A DNA stretch of 64,000 bases, taken from NCBI GenBank assembly GCA_940337035.1, contig OW679203.1, positions 31,133,495 to 31,197,494 of the forward strand, read 5' to 3'. Origin of the DNA: Agriotes lineatus. Taxonomy: Eukaryota; Arthropoda; Insecta; Coleoptera; Elateridae. Below, piece after piece: positions 46,892 through 56,912 of the stretch. Below the pieces are notes generated by a model, which saw only the letters and a list, made by a program, of their open reading frames with translations, made no database searches and had not been told where the DNA came from. Position 1 is the stretch's first letter. The number at the start of each line of letters is the position of its first letter. The translations under genes were made by a program, and so were the position numbers.

Positions 46892-48639
46892 TGCTTGGGC
46901 ATCTCACCTCCAATACCAAAACGTCGATAACTTGTTACGTTCATTTTGTAGTTTCACATGCAATATTTCAAATAATTAATTAGATTTCTCTATTCACATT
47001 TATTCCTAATATCCAGTACATTTCTACGTAACTGGTTAGGCAACCCTATCAACATTCTTAACAATTTCTGAGCAAGCTGCAGTTAGTTCCTTATCAACTT
47101 AAACCACACTTTGCATTCCTCAGTTCTTCTGATGGCCCACTTTCAAATTTTGGAACTTTTGATAAGTTGAATTAGACTGTTTTTGGCAAATTTTCGACCG
47201 TTCCATGCCAGTCCTGTGTCGTGTAAGTTGGTCGCTCCTCAATTGGAGCCCTGTCTCGTTAGCTTTAGATATAGCTAACTTTTCTTTGTTTTACCGTATG
47301 GAATTATTGCATTGGACCACTTTCGTTATTTGGGTTCCATGCCGTGCACTTGCGAGCTTGCATGATGGTTGTTGACTGCCAATCACCTATAGCATCTCTA
47401 CTCCGGGAACTAGAAACTCCCAGCTGTGTATTTATCTATGTAATTAGTTTTAAAAATTAGCCCTTTTAGATGGCATTAATTTACTACTCGGACGCTTAAG
47501 TAATCACTATACGTAACATCGAGTAGCATTTTAACCTAGAATCTCGTTTTGCAATACGATGTGTCAATTTTGTGTTGTGGCTACGCTCCGCCCGCGGGAG
47601 TATTTGCTTTTTCATTCGGTTTAGGAATGAACGCAAATGAATTGCTTGAGATATCACAAAACTTATTATGAATTTCTTATAGGTCATAGCACCCTTTGTG
47701 AGATCTCATAAACTGCATGTACCGCCCCGTCTAAATTTTAATTGATGTAAAATTTGACTTAGTAAGCCAGATCTCGAGGTTGATCGTTGGCATTTCTTTA
47801 CACTTGCACTGTTCGTACCTCAAGTCCCGTCTTGGGCCGCCCTCTGCCTTACAAAACCTGTGTAATCATTTTGATCTTTATATATTGGGATGCAGATTTA
47901 TCTAGTCATGCTACACGAGGTGTGGATCTCCGCTTCACGGAGACTGCGTCTGTATTAAAGAATAGTTATACTTTTGAGTTTCTTGATTTGGTATATCAAT
48001 AGTAAGTATAACTAGGTGGTTACTAAGCATCTAACGCCCCTTTGGCTGATTTTGGTTTACGTAGCACTACTGTTTTTATTAGGTCAACTTGTTGTGATAT
48101 TTATATGTGATTTGATAAACTTGCTGTGATATATTTATAAGGTTTGTTGGTTTGTTTTATATGTATATTGTTGGTATGTGTTTTTTATGAGTTTGTCATG
48201 TTGTGAGCACTATAGAACCAAGTGGTAAAGAAATCCTGTTACTAGTTATTATTTATGCTATTATTTTGGTTTTCTTGGAATATCTCTTACTTTGGAGAGG
48301 TGCTACCCAAGGATTTGTCTACGTCGAGAACCTGGAGCCCTCTCCCCTAGTTTTTTCAGCTTTGCTGGAACCTCGACCCTCTCGACTAGTTAGCCAACCT
48401 AAGCCGATATTTACAAGCTAGAAAAATTCCAAATACAACTTTCGCCAACAGGTAAGGGCCGCCCTTCGCCATCCTTCGTTACAAACTTGTTGGCAACATC
48501 GCAGATTCGGTATTTCAAAATGCAGTACAAAACGTGGGTTGGTAAATCGGAACAAAAACAATAAAGTATCTTGTCATTACACCTCTTCTTATTACAACAA
48601 AAATGGTTTCCGTGCTCTGTTACTAAAAGATTCATACTG
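46892..48639. other. Unassigned sequence
   Basis: Open frames at 47787-48002 and 48203-48421 (71 and 72 codons, plus strand) have no recognisable domain. The composition is slightly GC-richer than the satellite on either side. I see no repeat pairing. It separates the two oppositely oriented satellite domains. Confidence 0.35.
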
Positions 48640-49762
48640 TCATACTGCAAATTTTCTGAAAAGCTGTTGTAAGCTATTATAGAATCTACTGCTATATTTA
48701 TATAAAAATATTGCTGTAAACTCGAAAAATTACTGCTCAAAATTGCTGCAACTACTCAACTGCATAAACTTGTAAAACATTATCTACAAACGTACTACGA
48801 ACTTGTTGGAAGACCACTACAAACTAAGTGACAATTTATTGCTACCATTACAAAACGTACTGTAGATTTGTTAAAAAGCTATTGCAAACTAGCTTACAAT
48901 GTATTGCAATTAATGATATAAACTTGTTGTACTAAGTGCAACAAATTCGCTGAAAACACGCCAAAACATGCAAAAGACTGGAAATATACTGTATATTTGT
49001 TGAAAATCAGCGAAAGACCTACTTAAATTTGTTGGAAACTTATTGCAGACTGACTGATAACTTACTGCAAGCTAGCTGAAATTTTATTGCCATCATTATG
49101 AAATAAGTTGCTATAAACTCACAACATTTCTGCTGTAAGGTTGCTGACAAATAACTGCAACTTTCCCAAGACACCTAGCTGAAAATTTTATAAAAACATG
49201 CTGAAAAGTTATTGAAAACCTGCAGTTTACTGAAAACATTGCTAAACATTGACTGGAATAACATTACGGATTTGCTGGAACGCTGAGGGAAACCTACTGC
49301 TATCTTTATATAAAACATTTATTAAATACTCACTAAACAACTGCTGTAAAATTATTGAAAATTGCCGGAATTTTACTAAAACACTATGCTGTGAAGTCAT
49401 TGAAAATTTGCCATAACAAATATACTAAAAATGTATCGCAGATCTGCAGTTTACTGAAAGTTTGAAAAAGCTTACTGAACGATAAAACTGGCTGGAACCA
49501 TACTAAAGATGTGTTAAAATGCCGACTAGCTGAAAATCCACAATTTGTGTATAAAATAGTTGATGTAAACTCAAAAAATTGATGTAAGGTTGCTGAAAAA
49601 CTGCTGCAAATTTGCAAGGACGCTTTGTTGTCAGCTCGTTAAAAATTACATGCAAACATGATGAACATTTGTAGACTACCTGAAGTTTGCCGAAAATTTG
49701 GAAAAATTGGATCAAAACATACGGAATATGTGCTGCAATGTTGCTTACTAGTAAAAAATATT
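48640..49762. repeat. Satellite array 2, block a, opposite orientation to array 1
   Basis: Words TTGCTGTAAACTC, CTGAAAATTTTA, TGCTGAAAACCTGCAGTTTA and CTAGCTGAAAATC recur. Their reverse complements are the words of array 1 (for example TTGCTACCAACTCGTTGAAAA here matches the reverse complement of CAACGAGTTGACAGCAAAG there). A 109-codon minus-strand frame at 48411-48740 overlaps the start and is not convincing as a gene. Confidence 0.7.
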
Positions 49763-49800
49763 TAATGTACTCATGTACTCATGTATTAATGTACTCATTA
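49763..49800. repeat. Short tandem repeat of ATGTACTC
   Basis: Four imperfect copies of an 8-9-bp word (ATGTACTC, one as ATGTATTA) lie immediately left of the MITE. This is likely slippage at the insertion edge. Confidence 0.7.
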
Positions 49801-49802
49801 TA

Positions 49803-50191
49803 CAAGGTGAGTCTGGAGGAACGTACCAAACTTCAGGAGTGTATTACACGTGAAAATAATGTAAAAAACTCAAATGTTGTTATCCGATCTTCATTTGTTT
49901 TCAAGACACTGCATCATAAAAAATCCCCATGCGCATTATTTTTATTTTAGCTTTTGCAATAAATGGTGCATTTCACGATTATTTGGAAATTATTACTTCT
50001 TAAATTAACAAAAATGTCGAATTTTTTTTACAAAAACTCAGTTAAGTTTTCCATAAGAAATGGTTTTTTGTAATGCTGTAATTCAAAAACAAATGAATAT
50101 CGGATAACTACATGTGAGTTTTCTTACATTATTTTCACGTGTATACCTAATACAGTCCTGAAGTGTGGTCCGTTCCTCCCAACTCACCCTG
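49803..50191. mobile_element. Tc1/mariner-type MITE, 389 bp, about 105-bp TIRs, TA TSD
   Basis: The left end CAAGGTGAGTCTGGAGGAAC and the reverse complement of the right end CAGGGTGAGTTGGGAGGAAC begin arms that stay alike for about 105 bp, including CACGTGAAAATAATGTAA and TTATCCGAT.TTCATTTGTTTT. One arm has a 6-bp insertion. TA flanks both ends (49801-49802, 50192-50193). The CAGGGTG start and TA duplication fit IS630-Tc1-mariner elements. An 87-codon frame inside has no transposase motif. It interrupts satellite array 2. Confidence 0.85.
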
Positions 50192-50193
50192 TA

Positions 50194-50882
50194 TGAATTA
50201 TTTGCTGCAAACTATCAAACCAGCTGCTGAATATTGATGAAAAATAGATGCAAATTTGCTAAAACGCGTTGCTATCAAGATGCTGCAAATCTATTGCAAA
50301 CCTGCAATCTGTTAAAATGTTGACTGGACTAAAGATTTGAACGATTGCTGAAACATTACAGTAATTGATCCAAGACCCTTTGCTGTGTGCTCGCTGAAAA
50401 CGTTATATAAAATGCGGAATATTTGTTGACCCCAACAATTTGCTGAAAACTTAGAGAAGTTAACTGTAAACATACTCAAGATTTGTTGAAATGTTACTGC
50501 AAACCATTCACAAATCTACTGCAATCATTGCATAAAATGTTTGCTGCAAACTCTCACTACAGCTGCTCCTGTAGGATTGATGGATGCAAATTACTAAAAC
50601 ACGTTGCTATCAACCTGAAGAAAAATTGCAGAAAACGTGTTGAAAATTTATTGCAGACTAGCAATTTACTTACAATTTGCTGCACTAAAAGCTTGACTCA
50701 ATACTCCTACAATCTAGCTGAAAATGTACTTCAATATTTATATAAAGCATTTGCTGTAAACTTACAAAACAGTTGCTGTATGATTGCTGAAAAATTACTG
50801 TAATTTTGTCAAAACCCTTTGCTACCAGCTAGTTGAAAACCTCATGCAAATATGCTAAATATTCGTTAACAACCTGTAGTTT
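50194..50882. repeat. Satellite array 2, block b
   Basis: Continues the TTGCTGCAAACT, CTACAATCTAGCTGAAAATG, TATTTATATAAAGCATTTGC and TTTGCTACCAGCTAGTTGAA words. The ACCCTTTGCT word appears near 50368 and 50813. It ends at the LTR insertion within CCTGTAGTTT. Confidence 0.75.
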
Positions 50883-52040
50883 TGAAATAAACCTGGATTT
50901 TCTTCCGCAATTTAAAAATTTCATTTCAAATCCCTGCGAATGGTGCTTATTTAAACTTTACCAAAAGTCGTTAAATTAAATTTCAAACTGCTTGCCTCGG
51001 GTAAAGCTCAGATTCCCAGGAACCGTTCAACTCAAATGTATAAAATACAAGAATAACAGAGTGTAGAAATAATTGTATAATATGTGGTTAAGAGGTTAAG
51101 TACATACTTAATAATTTTTAGTTACGGAAAATGTTATGTGTATAAATATTATAAAATAAAATTTACTCGGCGTATTAGTTCGGCGATGGGTTATTTTTGG
51201 AACGTTAGCAACCCACACTGCTCGGATGAACAGTAGCTCTGATGTACTGAACCCGACAGATCTGAAACAGACTATATTTGCTCCGGCAAAGATGGATTTT
51301 GTTATTCATAGTTTACGGGCCGACAAATTTAATTTTTACGGCGAGTGCATAAAGTCTAGCTGGACGTGGTACGTCCTTTGTGAATAAATTTGGACTACTC
51401 AGAATAATATAAACTGGACATTTTTACCTTTTAAAAAGCCCGGCTCTGGCAGATCAAATCGCGGGTGGCCGCTGGAAGCTTTTAGTCGGTTGGTCCGGAC
51501 TCACAGCAGGCAGACCAATTTACCTACGTCAAGGCACCTGGATTATGCCGGCGACCTGAAAGTTTCTCTTAGTATTACGATAAGCCGTGCTTTCGGTTAG
51601 GGTTATGCAGTGGTTATGGTAATATTAACCTGGGGAGATCAGCTGATGCGGGAATTAAACGGGGTTTCTAACAAGATGAGAACCGAATATACCTGTGCTA
51701 GCCAGGTCATCAAAGGAGCCCTAGGTTCCGGGGCAGGGACCTAGAATTGGTAGTCAGGATCACGTTCAGGTTCAAGTTTTAAGTCATATTAACTAGCTTT
51801 GGATTCTCCTTTTATACTCTTCAGCCACCTCGTTATGGCATCATTTTTAAAAGAACTTGAAAAAGGAATTGCGTAGTGTATCGGTTTAGGCTTCGTAAGC
51901 GCATCGCAGCTAGAAGCGCTTTATCGAAAATCCAAACGCTATGTTGATGTGAGTAAAGATTGTAACAGGAATTAGGGCCATTCAAATTTCTAGCACACTA
52001 TTTGTGCCTTAGGTAAATTTGACGGGGAAACTAACTTGCA
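50883..52040. mobile_element. Solo LTR (family A, copy 2), about 1,158 bp
   Basis: It is co-linear and in the same orientation as 29268-30443, from AAACCTGGATTTT at the left to CACACTATTTGTGCCTTAGG and ACTAAC at the right. Shared blocks include GTACGTCCTTTGTGAATAA, GATTCTCCTTTTATACTC and ATTAAACGGG.TT. I estimate about 75-80 percent identity with several indels. Its termini have drifted (TGAAAT.. and ..TTGCA) and I find no exact TSD, so it is older or more decayed than copy 1. It splits satellite array 2. Confidence 0.8.
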
Positions 52041-53579
52041 AAAAATTAGTTAAGAATTTACCTAAAGTTTACCGTAATGTCGCTGCAAATTAGGTAGAAA
52101 TCGACTTACATCATTTTATAAAATGTTTGCTTTATAATATCAAAACAGCTGCTGTAAGATTGATGAAAAATGAATTCAAATGTTTTAAAATATGTTGCCA
52201 CCATCTCGTTGAAAACTGGCTGAAAATTTATTGCAAACTAGCGGTTTGTTTACAATTTGCTGAAAATTGGCTGCATTAAATTTTGATTAAATGCTGCTAC
52301 AATCTAGCTGAAAATTTGCTGCAATATTTATATAAAACATTTGCTGTAAACTTGCAGGAATTGCTGTATGATTACTGACATATTACTATAACTTTACCAA
52401 GATCCTTTACTATGAGTTAGCTTAAAATTGTATGCAAACATGCTGAATATTTGCTGAAGACCTGTAGTTTGCTGAAAACAAGTGAAAAAGAAATTCAAAT
52501 TTATTAAAATACGTTGCTACCAACTTCCAGAAAATGTGTTGAAAACATGCTAAAAATGTATTGCAGACCTGCAGTTGGTTGACAATTTGCAAAAATTTGT
52601 ATAGACGCAAGATTTGATGGGACGCAAGATTTGATGGAACGTTGTTACAATCTAGCTGAAAATCTACTGCAATATTTATATAAAACATTTGCTGCAAACT
52701 TGTAGAAAGGGCTGTATGATTACTGAAACATTACTACAACTTTACCAAGATCCTTTGCTATCAGCTACCTGAAAATTTCATGCAAACATTCTAAATATTT
52801 GCCGAAGACCTGTAGTTTTCTGAAAATGAAATTCAAATTTGTTAAAATACGTTGCACGACTCACCGATAATGTGCTGAAAACATGCTAAAAATGTATTTC
52901 AAACCTGCAGTTTGTTGACAATTTGCAAAAATTTGGCTGGGCTGAAGATTTAATGGAACGCAGTTACAATCTAACTGAAAATCTACTGCAATATTTATAT
53001 GAAACATGTGCAATAAACTTTCAAAAATTGCTGTATGATTACTGAAAAATTACTACAGCTTTACCAAGATACTTTGCTTTAAGTTAGCTGAGAAATGTCA
53101 TGCAAACATGCTAAATATTTTCTGAAGACCTGTAGTTTGCTGAAAACGAATGGAAAATAAATTCAAATTTGTTAAAATACGTTGCTACCGACTCACCGAT
53201 AATGTGCTGAAAACATGCTAGAAATGTATTGCAGACCTGCAGTTTGTTGACAATTTGCAAAAATTTGGCTGGGCGGAAGATTTGATGGAACGCTGTTACA
53301 ATCTAGCTGAAAATCTACTGCTATATTCATATAAAATGTTTGCTGTAAACTTGCAGAAATTGCTGTATGATTACTGAAAAATTACTACAACTTGACCAAG
53401 GTCCTTTCCTATAAGCTAGCTGAAAATTTCATTCAAACATGCTAAATATTTGCTGAAGACCTGTGGTTTTCTAAAAATGAATGAAAAATTAATTCAAATT
53501 ACTTAAAACACGTTGCTACTAACTCGTTGAAAAATTGCTAAAAACATGCTGAAAATTTATTGCAGTTTTGCCAATAGCC
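52041..53579. repeat. Satellite array 2, block c, best-preserved monomers (about 320-350 bp)
   Basis: The word ACCAAGATCCTTTGCT recurs near 52395, 52744, 53063 and 53395 (intervals 349, 319, 332). Between them the order is constant: CATGCAAACATGCT.AATATT, GAAGACCTGTAGTTTGCTGA, AATACGTTGCTACC, ATGTATTGCAGACCTGCAGT, TTGACAATTTGCAAAAATTT, GATTTGATGGAACG, CAATCTAGCTGAAAATCTAC, ATATTTATATAAAACATTTG and GCTGTATGATTACTGAAA. The first unit carries a 17-bp internal duplication (GACGCAAGATTTGATGG, about 52611-52644). This block is the best source for a consensus. Confidence 0.88.
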
Positions 53580-54220
53580 TGTTACGGTATTAAAAGAACT
53601 TTACGACACCCACCCAAGGTGAGCATCGCACCACGGAATCAGTCCTGAAAAACTGGCACACTTGCCCTGAAATCGGTTCGAAATAGGCTAATAGGCCACG
53701 GCTGGAACGCTCAGGGAGTCGGGCGTGAGTCACACGATACGTTCTGGGCAAGCGTGTTGCGGCATAATATATATATAGGGTATGTCGAAATTGTGAGGGC
53801 GCCACCAAGCCTGTCTTAACCCGGCTAACCGGGCCTGGACGGTTAGACGGGAGCGAAGCACGCAAAATACTCCGCCGATAGGATTACTCAAGAATTGCAA
53901 GGTCAAATAACAATTTCGGGATTGCCTTATGCAAGGATTGTAATTAGGTGTCAATCCGACCGCGACTACGCAGCTGTCTTACCCACCTGTACGCTCAAAG
54001 CTCCCTCGTTCCGTCGCACAATAATCAGTACAATGAAGGGGGCGCTTATCTGAAACAGAACATGCACAAGTCGAAACAAAACAATAGTTCCCTTAGCTAA
54101 CAAATCATGTATTGACTAACGGGTTTACAATGGGGCAGCAGAGTGCGTCGCCCTATATCTATAACTAGATTATAACTAAGGACACCAGCTGGCGCGCGCT
54201 TTAAACCTAGCGACAGATGT

Positions 54221-54270
54221 TGAACAGTAATGAACAGTAATGAACAGTAATGAACAGTAATGAGCAGTAA
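54221..54270. repeat. 10-bp minisatellite, TGAACAGTAA x5
   Basis: Five consecutive copies of TGAACAGTAA (the last with one change, TGAGCAGTAA) inside the family B LTR, directly left of the 91-bp repeats. Confidence 0.95.
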
Positions 54271-54275
54271 TGAGT

Positions 54276-54707
54276 ACAAATATGCTGGCGCGACGCCTTA
54301 TGCAACGAACAGCAAAGATCAAATTAGCACTCGCGACATGGACAGTCTGCGATTCTGAATGAATGTACAAATATGCTGGCGCGACGCCTTATGCAGCGAA
54401 CCGCAAAGATCAAATTAGCACTCGCGACATGGACAGTCTGCGATTCTGAATGAATGCACAAATATGCTGGCGCGACGCCTTATGCAGCGAACAGCAAAGA
54501 TCAAATTAGCACTCGCGACATGGACAGTCTGCGATTCTGAATGAATGCACAAATATGCTGGCGCGACGCCTTATGCAGCGAACAGCAAAGATCAAATTAG
54601 CACTCGCGACATGGACAGTCTGCAATTCTGAATGAATGCACAAATATGCTGGCGCGACGCCTTATGCAGCGAACAGCAAAGATCAAATTAGCACTCGCGA
54701 CATGGAC
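54276..54707. repeat. 91-bp tandem repeat, about 4.75 copies
   Basis: ATGCTGGCGCGACGCC starts at 54282, 54373, 54464, 54555 and 54646, exactly 91 bp apart. Each unit contains GATCAAATTAGCACTCGCGA and CATGGACAGTCTGCGATTCT. Copies differ by one to three bases. The last is cut short after CATGGACA. They sit in what would be the U3 part of a plus-strand LTR and could be amplified enhancer units. Confidence 0.95.
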
Positions 54708-55640
54708 AAATATGACGACAGTGCCTGTAGGCACCAGAGATGTGACGGCTCGCTCGCGTTCACAGCGGTAATCAGTTCAAAGACACATACCTTAATAATG
54801 TAGGCGGTTGGGGAGCCTGGTACAGTTGAGTTGCGACAGGCTGCAGTCTTAGGTGGCAGGTACCTTCGATGTTCGACGGCTATAGGGATGAGTGCACATC
54901 CGCCATAATGGCGACGTGAGACGCGTCAGGACGCGTACGACGGGACGACGAAAAAAATGGGCCACTTTCGTTCTGCGGGACAGATCCTCGTAGGTCGAGA
55001 TGAAGGGGGCACGACCCCTTACTTACGCAAGCAGGAACTGGGCTCCAAAAACACCCACGCTACGCCGAAGACAATTCGAAACTCACACTCACAACCACCA
55101 TACAAGCGTTCTCTGCAACGGGCTGCGGTCAACTGCCCTTAAGGCGAAAACGTTTGTCACGTAATTGCTGAAGCAGCACTCGCCGGGAAAAAAGACTGAC
55201 GCCCCCGCCAAGGGCGGGAGCGCCGCACGAATTCACACACTATTCGACCTCTTACTCGATCGACGGCTCTCGGCTGAATGCCCAGAGAGAAGCGCTGGCA
55301 CAGGTCACCTTGGTCGCGTCCCCACGTGACTAAACCTCGGCAGCCAATCGCAAGGCGATAGAATGAAACAAATTAATGCCGGCGTCATGGTATCACGTCA
55401 CAACGGCGTGTTTTCTAGAAGATTCGGAATTCTTGCGAGCGATACGCTCGGCTGCCACAGCGCCATCAGAGGGGAGCTCCAACCGACGGGAAATGCTGCG
55501 TTTGGGGCCAAATATGTGCGAAATCATGATTCTGGAATTAGGCGATGGAGCCAAATAAAGAACTAAAAGGGTTTAGCATACGAGCACGCTGCCCTAAAGC
55601 CTAGGTGGCTATTTAAAATACCAAAATGACCTAACAAGCC

Positions 55641-56660
55641 TTTACCGTGAACTCGCTGAAAACGTCACGCAAACATGCCGAATATTTTTTGCCGACAGCA
55701 GTTTGCTGAAAACATCCAACAAATTGTACTGAAACATACTGAAAATTTCCTAAAATGTTGTGGCAAACTAATTCGAAATCTACCGCAATCACTGTCTACA
55801 ATTTTTGCAGTAAACGTTCAAAGCAGCTGCTTTCAGATTGATGAAAACTGAATACAAATTTGCTAAAAAACGTTGCTACCAATTTGCTGAAAAGACTAAA
55901 GATTTGATGAAATCCTGCTTCAATCTAGAAAATCTAGTGAAATATTTACATAGAGCATTTATTGTAAACTTACAAAGCAATTGAGGTAGGACTGCTGAAA
56001 AATTACTGCAATTTTGCCAATAGCCTTCCTCGAAGGTCGCTGATAACTTCATACAAACAGGTTGCACGTTTGGTGACGACATGTAGTTTGTTGAAAGCTT
56101 GTAAAAAATAGCTTCAAACATAATAAAAATTTGCTGAAATGTTGCTGCGAATTAATTAAAAATCTACTGCAGTCATAATTATGTAAAATGTTTTCTGAAA
56201 ATTCTCAAAACAGCCTCTGCAACATTGTAAATTTGCTAAAACACATTGCTCCCAACTCGCTGAAAAATTGCTAAAAATATAATAAAAATTGAATTCCGAC
56301 CTGCAATTTTGACAATTTGCAAAAAAGATTAGCTGGACTGAAAGTTTGATGAAGTGCTTTTACAATGTATCTGTAAATTTATTACAATATGTATATTCAC
56401 CCTCAAGGTTTCTGAAACGTTGCTATCAACTCACTGAAAAATTGCTGCAAATATAATTAATATTTAGTGTAGACCTTCAGTTTGCTAAAAACTTGGAAAA
56501 AGTTGGTTGAAAACATACTGCAGATTTTCTGAATAGCTGCTGAAAAGATCTTTATAAAAAACCTCACTCCCACAACAGCAATTGCAAACTCACTGAAAAT
56601 GTTATACAACCATACCAAAAAAAAATATTTCAGAAAACTTACTGTAAGGAATCTGAATCG
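55641..56660. repeat. Satellite array 2, block d
   Basis: Resumes with ACTCGCTGAAAACGTCACGC and CAAACATGCCGAATATTT and continues with TTGCTACCAATTTGCTGAAA, CTGCAATTTTGCCAATAGCC and the like. It is more diverged than block c and fades out before 56680. Confidence 0.7.
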
Positions 56661-56686
56661 TCTAATAATTTGGTTTGATCTTAGTA

Positions 56687-56892
56687 TCTCCAAAAGTGGT
56701 TGGAGTAGGCGCGCTAACACACCTTGTGGTTAAAGACCACTTCTTGGAAATTTAGTTCATATGTCCGAAAGACTTCCATGGAAAGGTTTGCCTAACACAT
56801 ATAAACCGTTACTTGCCTTACAACTAAATTTCCAAAACGCGGCCTTTAACCAGAAGGTGTGTTGGCGTGCCTACTTCCACAACTTTTCGAGA
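56687..56892. mobile_element. Foldback MITE, 206 bp, nearly fully palindromic
   Basis: The left arm TCTCCAAAAGTGGTTGGAGT..GCTAACACACCTTGTGG and the reverse complement of the right arm TCTCGAAAAGTTGTGGAAGT..CCAACACACCTTCTGG match over about 78 bp. GGTTAAAG and TGGAAATTTAGTT are shared further in. TA flanks each end (56685-56686, 56893-56894), as for Tc1/mariner-type MITEs. The loop is only about 50 bp. Confidence 0.75.
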
Positions 56893-56896
56893 TATT

Positions 56897-56912
56897 TAAT
56901 AATAATAATAAT
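56897..56912. repeat. AAT microsatellite
   Basis: Five TAA/AAT units immediately right of the foldback MITE. Confidence 0.8.

Larger units (their letters stand above)
53580..55636. mobile_element. Solo LTR (family B), 2,057 bp, TSD AGCC, inside satellite
   Basis: The element begins TGTTACGG and ends CCTAACA, so TG..CA with a short imperfect inverted terminus (TGTTA). It is flanked by AGCC at 53576-53579 and 55637-55640. Removing it with one AGCC rejoins GCCAATAGCC to TTTACC, which reads as normal satellite. GC content is near 50 percent against about 30 percent outside. AATAAA lies at 55554-55559, about 80 bp from the right end, which would fit a plus-strand LTR. It carries 10-bp and 91-bp tandem repeats. 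No long open frame or internal region is present. A long-LTR gypsy-type element is the likely source. Confidence 0.85.

Noticed and set aside
54276..54707. CRISPR-like array
   Set aside because: The 91-bp units are contiguous and nearly identical with no spacers, and the context is a eukaryotic LTR.
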